From the NCBI RefSeq assembly GCF_014641075.1, contig NZ_BMHP01000002.1, forward strand, positions 248,001 through 312,000: 64,000 bases of DNA, written 5' to 3'. Of this stretch, positions 16,108 to 24,525 are shown one piece after another; position 1 is the stretch's first letter, and the number at the start of each line of letters is the position of its first letter. The translations under genes and the position numbers were made by a program. The stretch comes from Paenibacillus nasutitermitis. Its GTDB lineage: Bacteria; Bacillota; Bacilli; Paenibacillales; Paenibacillaceae. The notes under the pieces were generated by a model that saw nothing but the letters and a program-made list of their open reading frames with translations, was not told where the DNA came from and did not search any database.

Positions 16108-17598
16108 CTAACGAAGCTTCCAATACAAATCGCTCATACGCAGCTCATTGCGGAGAGCGCGCGTATTGGTGGAGTGATCAATAATTACATACTCGATACC
16201 AGCCATCTCTGCCCAATCCACCAATTGTTCCGGTGTCACCTCATAGGAGAAAACGGTATGATGAGCGCCCCCTGAATGAATCCAGGCTTCAGCCGATTCG
16301 CTCAAGGACGGCTGAGGCTTCCACAACACACGCGCGACGGGAAGCTTCGGCATTTCGCGATCCGGCTCAACCGCATCCACCACGTTAATAATCAGCCTGA
16401 AACGGTTGCCAAGATCAATGATTGAAGCATTCAAGGCCCGGCCGCTGCGGCCATTAAATACCATCCTTGCCGGGTCGGACTTGCCGCCTATGCCGAGCGG
16501 GTGAACTTCAAGGCGAGGCTTGTCTGTGGAGATAGTCGGACATACCTCAAGCATATGCGCACCAAGCACCATTTCATTTCCCGGTTCAAAGTGGTATGTA
16601 TAATCCTCCATGAACGAGGTGCCTTTGTTATCGGCGATCATTTTCATCATGCGGGTAAGCGCGGCTGTTTTCCAGTCGCCTTCTCCCCCGAACCCATAGC
16701 CCTGTTCCATCAAGCGCTGAACAGCCAGACCCGGCAGCTGCAGGATGCCGTGCAGGTCCTCGAATGATGTGGTGAATGCGGTGAAGCCGCCTTCTTCCAG
16801 AAAGGATTTCATGCCCAACTCGATGCGGGCCTGTTCCCGTATCGCTTCCCATTTCTCGGGTGAATTTCTTGTCTCCGGCGCAATTTCATAAAGAGTCTCG
16901 TATTCATCCGTCAGTGCATGAACCTGCTCCTCGGAAATTTGTGCAATCCGCGCGGCCAAATCGCCTACGCCATAACCGTTGATGGACCAGCCGAATTTGA
17001 TTTGAGCCTCCACCTTGTCGCCTTCCGTAACCGCCACTTGCCTCATATTGTCGCCGAAGCGCGCAACCTTCAGGCTCCGTCCTTCGGTGAAGGCTACGGC
17101 TGTGCGCATCCATCCGGCAATGCGCCCGCGGGTCGCGGGATCTTCCCAATAACCGACAACAACCTTGCGGGCAATCCCCATGCGCGCTCCAATGAAGCCG
17201 TATTCGCGGTCGCCATGCGCGGATTGATTCGTGTTCATAAAGTCCATGTCAATGCTGTCCCAAGGAATATCGCGGTTAAATTGAGTGTGCAAATGCAGCA
17301 GTGGTTTACGAAGCTCCGAGAGTCCCGCAATCCACATTTTTGCCGGTGAGAAGGTATGCATCCAGGTTATAATGCCTGCGCAGCGGTCGTCGACGTTGGC
17401 TTGCGTGCAAAGCTTGTAAATCTCATCCGGCGTTTTTACAACAGGCTGGAAAACAACTTCAAATGGAATCGATGCGTCGCTAATGAATGCTTCCGCAATC
17501 GTCCGTGAGTGCTCCGCAACCTCCAGCAGCGTTTCAGGACCGTATAAATGCTGGCTTCCCGTTACAAACCAAAACTGAAAAGGCTTAACTTTAAGCAT
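16108..17598 (-). CDS. araA: L-arabinose isomerase
   Basis: This 496-aa cytoplasmic enzyme converts L-arabinose to L-ribulose using Mn2+. The N-terminus FWFVTGSQHLYGPETL is the family signature, followed by TWMHTFSPAKMWIAGL near 80, HTQFNRDIPWDSIDMDFMN near 105 and NQSAHGDREYGFIGAR near 125. Metal-binding glutamates lie in GYGFGGEGDWKTAAL and SFMEDYTYHFEPGNE, with histidines in MVLGAHMLEVCP and GGAHHTVFSYE. The size matches characterized AraA proteins (474-500 aa). The ATG at 17598 has AAGGGGGA seven bases upstream. The gene is alone here with its own terminator, unlike the araABD operons of Bacillus; araB and araD must be elsewhere. Two AraR-type palindromes lie 115 and 215 bp upstream, implying arabinose-relieved repression. 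Confidence 0.95.
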   Translation of the reverse strand: MLKVKPFQFWFVTGSQHLYGPETLLEVAEHSRTIAEAFISDASIPFEVVFQPVVKTPDEIYKLCTQANVDDRCAGIITWMHTFSPAKMWIAGLSELRKPLLHLHTQFNRDIPWDSIDMDFMNTNQSAHGDREYGFIGARMGIARKVVVGYWEDPATRGRIAGWMRTAVAFTEGRSLKVARFGDNMRQVAVTEGDKVEAQIKFGWSINGYGVGDLAARIAQISEEQVHALTDEYETLYEIAPETRNSPEKWEAIREQARIELGMKSFLEEGGFTAFTTSFEDLHGILQLPGLAVQRLMEQGYGFGGEGDWKTAALTRMMKMIADNKGTSFMEDYTYHFEPGNEMVLGAHMLEVCPTISTDKPRLEVHPLGIGGKSDPARMVFNGRSGRALNASIIDLGNRFRLIINVVDAVEPDREMPKLPVARVLWKPQPSLSESAEAWIHSGGAHHTVFSYEVTPEQLVDWAEMAGIEYVIIDHSTNTRALRNELRMSDLYWKLR

Positions 17599-17715
17599 GT
17601 TTTTCCCCCTTCACACTGCAGCACCGGAACCGGGAGCTGACGGCTCCTGCCGCATGTCGATTTGATAAAGCTGCAAGAGGAATAAACCCCCGCGAGTCGC
17701 TGCACACCAATTTCA

Positions 17716-17731
17716 ACTTGTACAGACAATT
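17716..17731. promoter_or_regulatory. AraR-type operator, proximal copy
   Basis: ACTTGTACAGACAATT shares the TTGTAC-ACAA core with the consensus ATTTGTACGTACAAAT used by Bacillus AraR, with mismatches in one arm. It lies 118 bp upstream of the araA start codon. Confidence 0.6.
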
Positions 17732-17812
17732 CAATCCTTTTTATAACCGGACTTGCTTGTTTTCTCGCAGAAAACTCGGTTTTTGTGAAGAAACGAGGTT
17801 GTTTAACGCCAC

Positions 17813-17828
17813 ACTTGTACGTACAACA
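17813..17828. promoter_or_regulatory. AraR-type operator, distal copy
   Basis: ACTTGTACGTACAACA holds a perfect 12-bp palindrome (TTGTACGTACAA) matching the AraR core. Its centre is 97 bp from the proximal copy, roughly nine helical turns, a spacing that would allow the cooperative looping known for ara promoters. A CcpA-like TGTAAGCGCAAGC nearby (17842-17854) is too degenerate to call. Confidence 0.75.
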
Positions 17829-17994
17829 TCGATATGGTCTATTGTAAGCGCAAGCGGACTGTTTTTCAATACCTAATCTTCCATCTCTTTCGCACAACTA
17901 GCTTGCAAATCGAAACGCATCTATACCAAAAGTCATTAAAAAACGAAATAATCACCGTTTTTCCCGTAAATCTTAGAGAAATCACGGAATTTAC

Positions 17995-18023
17995 TTGACA
18001 TTGATACACTTTGTATCATAAAT
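17995..18023 (+). promoter_or_regulatory. Promoter with overlapping operator for the XRE regulator gene
   Basis: TTGACA (17995-18000) and ATAAAT (18018-18023) are 17 bp apart. The spacer holds the inverted repeat TGATAC (18002-18007) / GTATCA (18013-18018), placed where a bound repressor would block polymerase. GATAC-type dyads are common targets of XRE repressors, so autoregulation is inferred. Confidence 0.65.
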
Positions 18024-18098
18024 TACTAATAGATAGAATTAACGGTACCCGTTTGTACTAGGACTAATTGTTCAGTATAAACGTAAGGAGCTATAGCT

Positions 18099-18422
18099 AT
18101 GACAATGGGAGACCGATTAAGGGAACTGCGACTAAAAAAACATCTTTCTCAGGAAGAGGTTGCCAAACAGATTGGCATTACCAGGTCGGCTTACAGCCAC
18201 TATGAAATCAACAATCGTCAGCCCGTTTATGACACGCTGAAAAAACTGGCCATCTTGTTTAATGTTACGCTGGATTATATTATTGGCGGCGAAAGCTCCA
18301 AACAGGAGCATAATGTGTCTCCGGACGCATTTGAAATCATCCGGATCCTGAACAGCATGGATCAGGACAAACGCAAGCAGTCCATCGACCGGATGCTTGC
18401 GGTTATCAAACAGGCTGAATAA
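18099..18422 (+). CDS. XRE-family transcriptional regulator
   Basis: A 107-aa DNA-binding protein with a classic HTH_3 domain over residues 5-62: MGDRLRELRLKKHLSQEEVA, then KQIGITRSAYSHYEINNRQP as the recognition helix region, and LKKLAILFNVTLDYIIGG. The C-terminal 40 residues are charged and helical, with no obvious effector or peptidase domain. AAGGAG lies eight bases before ATG 18099. Its 3' end overlaps the convergent histidine kinase gene by 17 bp. Short XRE proteins of this kind in Firmicutes often repress their own promoter, and a dyad sits on the predicted promoter. Targets beyond itself are unknown; araA lies on the other side of a 500-bp divergent gap. Confidence 0.88.
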   Translation: MTMGDRLRELRLKKHLSQEEVAKQIGITRSAYSHYEINNRQPVYDTLKKLAILFNVTLDYIIGGESSKQEHNVSPDAFEIIRILNSMDQDKRKQSIDRMLAVIKQAE

Positions 18423-20562
18423 GGCTGTTCTTCACGCCTTTTTCGTTCTGGGATGCGGGAAGCGATAACCAGATGGTCGTGCTTCGACCCGGTTCACTGC
18501 TGGCTCCGATTTTGCCGCCATGCGCCTCGATGATTTCTTTGGCAATGGCCAGACCCAGACCGCTGCTACCTTCAGCGGAATTCCGGGACATTTCTTTCTT
18601 GTAAAACCGGTCGAATATAAAGGGCAGGTGCTCCGCTTCGATTCCGATACCACTGTCTGTTACATGAAGGAGCACTTCTTTGGTCAGGTGTGAATAGGAA
18701 AAAGTAAGCGTTATCCTTCCTCCAGCCTGCGTATGTTTGATCGCATTGTAGACCAGATTCGCGATTACCTGGTCCATTCTTGGCAGATCAAGCTGCAGTT
18801 TGATTTGCTGAGGGTCAACCTGAACCGCATCTTCTTCACCATGAATGAATGTGCAATCTAGGGCAAGTCCCGCACTGCGTACGTCAATTTCATACTGCTC
18901 GCATAACTGTTCCATCCAAGCGCTAAGGCAGACGGAAGCCTTATCGAAACGCAGCTGCCCCGCTTCCAGCTTGGACAGTTCAAAAAGATCGCGTATGAGC
19001 CGCTCCAGGCCGCTTACTTTGCCGAGCATCATTCGCACATACCTCTGCCTTTGCTCCTCCGTATTCACAACACCGTCCTGAATGGCCTCCAAATAGCCCT
19101 GCAGCAGCGTAATCGGGGTGCGTAGATCATGTGAAATATTTGTCATAAAATGGCGTCTTGAGGTCTCCATGCGGCCAAGCTCGCGGTTTGCTTTCTCCAG
19201 CGTCTGGTTCGTTTTCTTCAAGGTATCGGTTCTTTCTTCGATCCGCTCTTCCAGATGGGTATTCAATTCCCTCAGCTGGTTGGATACCAATTCGCCCTTG
19301 CGGAGTGCGCTGGAGAATCGGGTGGAAATGATGAAGGACTGCATCAGGATGAAGAAAAACAATCCAAGGGGCACAAGCTGTGTATAAACAAGCCACTCAT
19401 TGTAGAACAGCACATCATTTAACACGGTCATAACAAATACAGCCATCCCCGCAAGCACGAAGGTCGCCCCTTCTCTCCTGTTTACTCTGGCTGCAACCAG
19501 AACAACCAGCGAATACAAGCCTACAACCAGCACAAACGACTGGAAAAGCAGCAGGATTTGGGAATATACAATCGCCGGAAACATCACTACAATCAAAGTG
19601 AGCAGCAACCCGATGCCCATGACCCATTTAATTGCTTTCTTCGATCCATCCTGTGGAAACAATTGGAACACATACAAATATCCGGATATAGCGCATAAAG
19701 GCAAGGATATATACCCCAGCTTAAGCCCCATTTCCCATGAAATCGGAAAAATCTGAAGAAGATAAGAATCTCCGGTAACGCCGGCCCTTAAAGCGATAAT
19801 CAGGCATAACAGGCCAAAATGGATTGTAAACTTCTCCTGTCTGCGGAAGGCATACAATCCGATATGATAGATTCCGATAATCAACAGGCTGCCGAGAATA
19901 GACATGTCCTGTGCAGCCGACCAATTTTGCATACGGAATAGCGTTCCGCTTTCTCCAAGCTTGAAGTCGACCCATATCCCACCCTTGCGATGCTGAAAAT
20001 TAGAGACCTGTACCACAAGATCCAGCTCGTCCGTATCTGCTTTAAAGGCTACAACTACGGGATACTGATCGGCTTGTGACAATTCCTCGCTTGTCCCTAC
20101 TTTTCCTTTTGAAGCCAACATCTCGCCGTTGATCCACATTGTATAGGCACTGTAAATATTGGGTACCCGGATTGCGAGCACCTTCTTTGTTGGATCAATC
20201 CTGATCTTCAGTCTGTAGGTCGCATACCCTTGCCCGTCCGATAACCCGTATCCCTTCGGATAGCTGTTCCAAGATTTCGGAACGTTGACATAATGTTCAC
20301 CGCCCCGCTGTGCTGAAAGCTGCTCCGGTGCAAGCAGTTGCCGTGGGAAGAAAGCCCACTCCCCGTCCAGCGAGATGGCTCCATCCTCCTCAAATGACCA
20401 ATTGCGCAGGTCCAATGTCCCACGGTCCGCTGCATGATCATTTGTTTCCCTGCTGCCGCTGCACCCGGCTAAACCCAGAGGCAGCGACATGAATAATATG
20501 ATGACAATCAACAAGCGGCGAATAAGGTTTTCCCTCCTTTTTTGTAAACGCGGATTGCTCAT
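18406..20562 (-). CDS. Sensor histidine kinase with lipobox-like N-terminus and 7TM receptor module
   Basis: The ATG at 20562 is chosen because GGAGGGAGG lies just upstream; a longer in-frame extension lacks such a site. The 718-aa protein starts with a signal-like helix ending in GLAGC (Cys near 32, a perfect lipobox). An extracellular 7TMR-DISM-type sandwich domain follows (about 45-215; LRNWSFEEDGAISLDGEWAF), then a block of seven hydrophobic helices (about 225-430), a coiled coil (ERIEERTDTLKKTNQTLEKA) and the kinase core. The phospho-acceptor His is in HFMTNISHDLRTPI near 477; the ATPase domain has NLVYNAIKHT, DSGIGI and GSSGLGLAIAKEIIEAHGG. It is divergent from an OmpR-type regulator gene across 47 bp, its likely partner. 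The ligand may be a carbohydrate or other small molecule, by analogy only. Confidence 0.9.
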   Translation of the reverse strand: MSNPRLQKRRENLIRRLLIVIILFMSLPLGLAGCSGSRETNDHAADRGTLDLRNWSFEEDGAISLDGEWAFFPRQLLAPEQLSAQRGGEHYVNVPKSWNSYPKGYGLSDGQGYATYRLKIRIDPTKKVLAIRVPNIYSAYTMWINGEMLASKGKVGTSEELSQADQYPVVVAFKADTDELDLVVQVSNFQHRKGGIWVDFKLGESGTLFRMQNWSAAQDMSILGSLLIIGIYHIGLYAFRRQEKFTIHFGLLCLIIALRAGVTGDSYLLQIFPISWEMGLKLGYISLPLCAISGYLYVFQLFPQDGSKKAIKWVMGIGLLLTLIVVMFPAIVYSQILLLFQSFVLVVGLYSLVVLVAARVNRREGATFVLAGMAVFVMTVLNDVLFYNEWLVYTQLVPLGLFFFILMQSFIISTRFSSALRKGELVSNQLRELNTHLEERIEERTDTLKKTNQTLEKANRELGRMETSRRHFMTNISHDLRTPITLLQGYLEAIQDGVVNTEEQRQRYVRMMLGKVSGLERLIRDLFELSKLEAGQLRFDKASVCLSAWMEQLCEQYEIDVRSAGLALDCTFIHGEEDAVQVDPQQIKLQLDLPRMDQVIANLVYNAIKHTQAGGRITLTFSYSHLTKEVLLHVTDSGIGIEAEHLPFIFDRFYKKEMSRNSAEGSSGLGLAIAKEIIEAHGGKIGASSEPGRSTTIWLSLPASQNEKGVKNSLIQPV

Positions 20563-20609
20563 ACCTCCCTCCATTGGATATAATGGTTCGAGAAAGAGGA
20601 GGATGTAAG

Positions 20610-21332
20610 ATGAGCGCCAATAAAATTTTGGTGGTTGATGATGAATCGGATATAACCGAACTAATCGCCCTATATATGGAAAAGGAAGGCTTTGTTGTCC
20701 ATGCAACGGATAATGGAGAAGATGCCATTTCCCTGGCGGAAGAGCTGAAGCCGGATCTGATCATACTGGATATTTCCCTCAAATCGATTGACGGCTATGA
20801 AGTGTGCACAAAGATCAGAGCTTCTTCCGATGTGCCCATTTTGTTCGTCAGCTGCAAAAGCGATGATACGGATATTATACACGGTCTGAATGTAGGCGGC
20901 GACGATTATATCACCAAACCATTTAGTCCCAGCCAGCTGGTTGCCCGGGTTAAGGCTCATTTGCGCAGGCAGTCTGTCTTTGAGCAGCAGCGGGCTGAAC
21001 GAGAATTCGAGGAAATTTTGAGCTATGACGGCCTGACGATTGATCTTCCGGCGAGAACCGTGCATGTTCAGGGCACGGAGGTTTTTCTTTCCGCCAAGGA
21101 ATTCGATCTGCTGGTACGTCTGGCCAAATCACCCAACCGGGCTTTTGCGCTGGATGAGCTTTATATGATCGTCTGGGGACATGACAGCATGGGGGATACC
21201 CGTACATTGATGGTTCATATCAGCAACCTGCGTAAAAAAATCGAGCCGGACCCGGCTAATCCGATCTATATTTTGACGGTGCGCGGGGTCGGATATAAAT
21301 TCAACTACAAGGAAGGAACCACTCATGTATAA
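20610..21332 (+). CDS. OmpR/PhoB-family response regulator
   Basis: This 240-aa two-component regulator has a receiver domain at residues 1-120 and a winged-helix DNA-binding domain at about 140-235. Receiver marks are ILVVDDESD (acidic pocket), the phospho-acceptor Asp in LIILDISLKS near 52, the switch Ser in PILFVSCKSDD and Lys in DDYITKPFSP. The effector domain shows FLSAKEFDLLVRLAKSPNRA, TLMVHISNLRKKIEPDP and VRGVGYKFN. GAGGAGG lies seven bases before ATG 20610. It is divergent from the histidine kinase gene and its stop overlaps the next gene by 8 bp, starting a tightly packed four-gene operon of regulator, methyltransferase, pseudouridine synthase and CapA-like protein. Confidence 0.92.
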   Translation: MSANKILVVDDESDITELIALYMEKEGFVVHATDNGEDAISLAEELKPDLIILDISLKSIDGYEVCTKIRASSDVPILFVSCKSDDTDIIHGLNVGGDDYITKPFSPSQLVARVKAHLRRQSVFEQQRAEREFEEILSYDGLTIDLPARTVHVQGTEVFLSAKEFDLLVRLAKSPNRAFALDELYMIVWGHDSMGDTRTLMVHISNLRKKIEPDPANPIYILTVRGVGYKFNYKEGTTHV

Positions 21333-22191
21333 CGCAGATCAGTGGAAAGATTATGAATTATTGGACACTGGCGGAGGTGAGAAGCTGGAGCGTTGGGGCT
21401 CTTATGTGCTCAGACGCCCGGATCCGCAAGTGATCTGGCCCATTGGCAGCGAAACTGGCTTGTGGTCAAGCGCTGACGGCCATTATCACCGCAGCTCCTC
21501 CGGAGGCGGCGAGTGGGAGTTTCGGACGAAAATGCCGGACCGCTGGTCCATTTCATACGGCGAGCTAAAATTCCACATCAAACCTACCAGCTTCAAGCAC
21601 ACGGGTTTGTTTCCCGAGCAGGCTGTGAACTGGAGCTGGATGATGGACAAGATACGCAAAGCCAAGCGCCCCATCCGTGTGCTGAATTTATTTGCTTATA
21701 CGGGGGGAGCGACCGTCGCGGCGGCCGCAGCCGGTGCGGAAGTGTGCCATGTGGATGCGGCCAAAGGCATGGTCCAATGGGCGAAGGAGAATGCGCAGCT
21801 TTCTGGCCTTGCGAATCATCCTATCCGCTACATTACCGATGATGTGTTCAAATTCGTACAGCGCGAGCAGCGCCGCGGACGGGAATACGATGCCATTATT
21901 ATGGACCCTCCTTCATACGGAAGGGGGCCAAACGGTGAAATGTGGAAGCTTGAGGAAAATTTATATCCGTTTCTGGAGTCCTGCAGAGCTATTCTTTCGC
22001 CAAATCCGCTGTTTGTTCTAGTCAATTCCTACACGACGGGCTTATCCCCTTCTGTGCTTCATAATCTGCTGCAGATGACAATCGGCCAGAAGTATGAGGG
22101 AAGCATCCACTGCGGGGAAATTGGACTGCCGATCACGGCTTCGGGCCTGACCCTCCCCTGCGGTATTCTGGGCCGTTGGGAGAGTCAATGA
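21325..22191 (+). CDS. Class I SAM-dependent methyltransferase (RlmI/RlmK-like)
   Basis: A 288-aa cytoplasmic methyltransferase of the COG1092 type that modifies rRNA cytosine or guanine. The SAM-binding motif is VLNLFAYTGGATVAAAAAGA near residue 115, followed by the acidic CHVDAAKGMVQWAKEN and the catalytic-type IIMDPPSYGRGP near 195. The N-terminal PUA domain seen in RlmI is absent; instead there is a short segment with YVLRRPDPQVIWPIG. This shape is common in Gram-positive relatives. AAGGAAGGA precedes ATG 21325, and the gene overlaps the response regulator by 8 bp and the next gene by 4 bp (ATGA). Exact target base unknown. Confidence 0.85.
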   Translation: MYNADQWKDYELLDTGGGEKLERWGSYVLRRPDPQVIWPIGSETGLWSSADGHYHRSSSGGGEWEFRTKMPDRWSISYGELKFHIKPTSFKHTGLFPEQAVNWSWMMDKIRKAKRPIRVLNLFAYTGGATVAAAAAGAEVCHVDAAKGMVQWAKENAQLSGLANHPIRYITDDVFKFVQREQRRGREYDAIIMDPPSYGRGPNGEMWKLEENLYPFLESCRAILSPNPLFVLVNSYTTGLSPSVLHNLLQMTIGQKYEGSIHCGEIGLPITASGLTLPCGILGRWESQ

Positions 22192-22946
22192 TGAGCGACA
22201 GGTCTCCCCTGGCTGGTCCCGGGAAGCTGGCGATTTTATATGAAGACAATCATCTGCTCGCCGTTGTCAAACCGCCAGGCATGCTTTCACAGGCCGATGA
22301 TACCGGTGAACCGGATATGGTCAATCTGCTCAAGCAGGATTTGAAGGAACGTTATGCCAAACCCGGCAATGTTTTTGTCGGACTCGTGCACCGGCTCGAC
22401 CGTCCCGTCGGAGGAGCGATGCTGTTCGCCAAAACATCGAAAGCGGCTTCCCGTCTTTCGGATTCGGTCCGCAGACGCGACTTCGAGAAGATCTATGTTG
22501 CGGTCGTTCAAGGGATTCCCGCACCATCCTCCGGGCGGCTTCGGCATTTCTTGAGCAAGGATGCCAAGCGCAACCTCGTCACGGCCTATGACCGGCCGGC
22601 CGCTGATGCCAAAGAAGCGATCCTGGATTACGCGGTGGTTGCAAGCCGCGGTAACAGCTCGCTGATCGTTGTCCGCCTGCTGACCGGCCGATCCCATCAG
22701 ATTCGCGTCCAAATGGCGGCGGCAGGCTATCCGCTGCTGTATGACCGTAAATACGGCGCAGCTGCCATAGAGGGGGAACGAGACATTGCGCTGTGGTCTG
22801 TTTCGGTTGGTGCCGCCCACCCTGTTACCAGGGAGTGGTTGACCTGTCGCTGCCCTCCCCCTATGGAGGAGCCGTGGAGCAGGTATAGCGAAGAAGATTA
22901 CGCCAGAGCCCCGCGAATGCTGCCGGACGAAGGAGAGCGCCTATGA
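22188..22946 (+). CDS. RluA-family RNA pseudouridine synthase
   Basis: This 252-aa enzyme isomerizes uridine to pseudouridine in rRNA or tRNA. The catalytic motif is FVGLVHRLDRPVGGAMLFAK, with Asp near residue 70 in HRLD. Other family segments are LLAVVKPPGMLSQAD at the start, FEKIYVAVVQG near 105 and LLTGRSHQIRVQMAAAGYPL near 165. There is no N-terminal S4 RNA-binding domain, so it belongs with the short RluA/RluC-like forms. The ATG at 22188 overlaps the previous stop (ATGA) and lies near GGGAG. Its stop overlaps the CapA gene by four bases, so translation of all three is likely coupled. Whether the two-component system controls RNA modification, or only shares the transcript, is unknown. 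Confidence 0.9.
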   Translation: MMSDRSPLAGPGKLAILYEDNHLLAVVKPPGMLSQADDTGEPDMVNLLKQDLKERYAKPGNVFVGLVHRLDRPVGGAMLFAKTSKAASRLSDSVRRRDFEKIYVAVVQGIPAPSSGRLRHFLSKDAKRNLVTAYDRPAADAKEAILDYAVVASRGNSSLIVVRLLTGRSHQIRVQMAAAGYPLLYDRKYGAAAIEGERDIALWSVSVGAAHPVTREWLTCRCPPPMEEPWSRYSEEDYARAPRMLPDEGERL

Positions 22947-24241
22947 CGCTGAGAATGCTTCGGATAATAATAACCGCATTAGCCCTCCTCTCCCTGTTGG
23001 CCGGCTGTACGGACGCAGAGAAGCGAAACGGCAACACCGGCCTGGCCAACACAGGTATTGCGAACGAGCCTGTCCAGCCAAAGCCAGCATCCGGCGATGT
23101 CGGCGACAGGCTTCCACCAGACGAAATAACAGATCCGGAACCTGAGAGTGTACCGGAACCAGAAGAGGAAGCGGAACTGATTCCGGATAGCGAAGCGGTG
23201 TGGATGGCCGTTGGCGATGTGATGATGCATATGCCGCAGCTCCCATCATCCTACGATGAGAAAACAAAGAGCTACAATTTCAATCCTTTTTTCACAAAAG
23301 TAAAGCCGCTGCTGGAGCAAGGCGATTGGACAATTGCCAATCTTGAAACGCCTATTGCCGGCAAGGCGCTTGGTTACTCCGGCTTTCCGCGCTTCAATTC
23401 ACCTGTTGAGCTGGCCAGTGCGCTTAAGTATGCCGGATTTAATGTGATTACAAATGCGAATAATCACTCTCTTGACCGGGGCGCGCAAGGTATTGAACTG
23501 ACATTAAAACATCTACTCGATCAGGGATTCATTGTAAAAGGGACCGCACGCTCAAAGGCGGAGGCGGAGCATCTTACCATCGTCGAACAGAAAGGAATCC
23601 GGATGGGGCTGCTTGCTTATACATACGGTACCAATGGCATTCCTCTTCCGAAGAACCAGCCTTACGCCGTTTCATTGATCGACGAGGCAGCCATTATTCG
23701 CGACATTGGCCTTCTCCGCAAGGCCGGTACAGATTTTATCACGATCTCCTTGCATTTCGGAGTTGAATACCAGACCGTACCCAATGACGATCAAAAAACA
23801 CTGGCGCGCAAGCTAATTGCGGCAGGGGCAGATATTATTGCGGGATCCCATCCTCATGTTCTGCAGCCTTATGAGACAGTAGAAGCGACCAATGACGATG
23901 GTACCGTAAGACGCGGGCTGATCATTTATTCCATGGGAAACTTTATTTCCAACCAGCGCGGTGACACCAAGGACTGCGGTGTAATTTATAAGGTGATCAT
24001 TCATAAAAATAACAACACGAAGCAGACCAGAATCGGGGAAATTGAACCGATCCCGACATGGGTTTACCGGAGCGGAGTGAAGGGAGCCTATAAATATAGT
24101 ATCGTTCCGTTGGAGCAGACCATTAAAGAACGCAGCCTCAAAGGACTCTCTTCCGAAGAATACAAACGGCTAAACAGCCAATTGGTTCTTCTGAAAAAAC
24201 GACTGTCATCCATGTCGGCTCAAGCAGCCTCCACCAAATAA
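22943..24241 (+). CDS. CapA-family lipoprotein (poly-gamma-glutamate / metallophosphatase fold)
   Basis: A 432-aa surface protein with a signal peptide and lipobox LLAGC (Cys near 22). A Pro/Glu-rich linker (PDEITDPEPESVPEPEEEAE) runs to about residue 85, then the PGA_cap domain. Conserved segments are AVGDVMMHMPQL, WTIANLETPIAG, GFNVITNANNHSLDRGAQG, ISLHFGVEYQ and GADIIAGSHPHVLQPYE, giving the Asp/Asn/His ligands of the calcineurin-like metal site. CapA/PgsA is needed for poly-gamma-glutamate capsule export in Bacillus, but stand-alone relatives without capBC are common and their substrate is unknown. No capB or capC occurs nearby. It is the last gene of the operon, followed by a strong terminator. 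Confidence 0.88.
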   Translation: MTLRMLRIIITALALLSLLAGCTDAEKRNGNTGLANTGIANEPVQPKPASGDVGDRLPPDEITDPEPESVPEPEEEAELIPDSEAVWMAVGDVMMHMPQLPSSYDEKTKSYNFNPFFTKVKPLLEQGDWTIANLETPIAGKALGYSGFPRFNSPVELASALKYAGFNVITNANNHSLDRGAQGIELTLKHLLDQGFIVKGTARSKAEAEHLTIVEQKGIRMGLLAYTYGTNGIPLPKNQPYAVSLIDEAAIIRDIGLLRKAGTDFITISLHFGVEYQTVPNDDQKTLARKLIAAGADIIAGSHPHVLQPYETVEATNDDGTVRRGLIIYSMGNFISNQRGDTKDCGVIYKVIIHKNNNTKQTRIGEIEPIPTWVYRSGVKGAYKYSIVPLEQTIKERSLKGLSSEEYKRLNSQLVLLKKRLSSMSAQAASTK

Positions 24242-24303
24242 ATTCGCTATTATAAAGATGCTAATTGAAAATTATTCAGAAACATCCGCTTTCCATGCAA
24301 TCA

Positions 24304-24354
24304 AAAAGCACCGCCCATTCCACGAGCTCTCGTCGAAAGGGCGGTGCTTTTGTG
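24304..24354 (+). terminator. Rho-independent terminator after the capA-like gene
   Basis: AAAAGCACCGCCC (24304-24316) pairs with GGGCGGTGCTTTT (24339-24351) in a perfect 13-bp stem, with a 22-nt loop. It closes the four-gene operon begun by the response regulator. The 170 bp beyond it hold no supported feature. Confidence 0.92.
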
Positions 24355-24525
24355 TGGTTTGTATTGCGCTCGTATTCTGGAAAAGTCTTGATGCCTGGTA
24401 CGGCTGGTTGTCATTTCCGCTTCGGCTGCATTACCGCCTACTCCGGCAAGGAAATTCCGTGTATCTGCTCTTCAACCGCCTTCGCATGCCACGCAGCACG
24501 GTTCCTTGCCAACCAGCCAGAAGCT

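Noticed and set aside
17842..17854. CcpA (cre) site upstream of araA
   Set aside because: TGTAAGCGCAAGC matches only the first half of the consensus.
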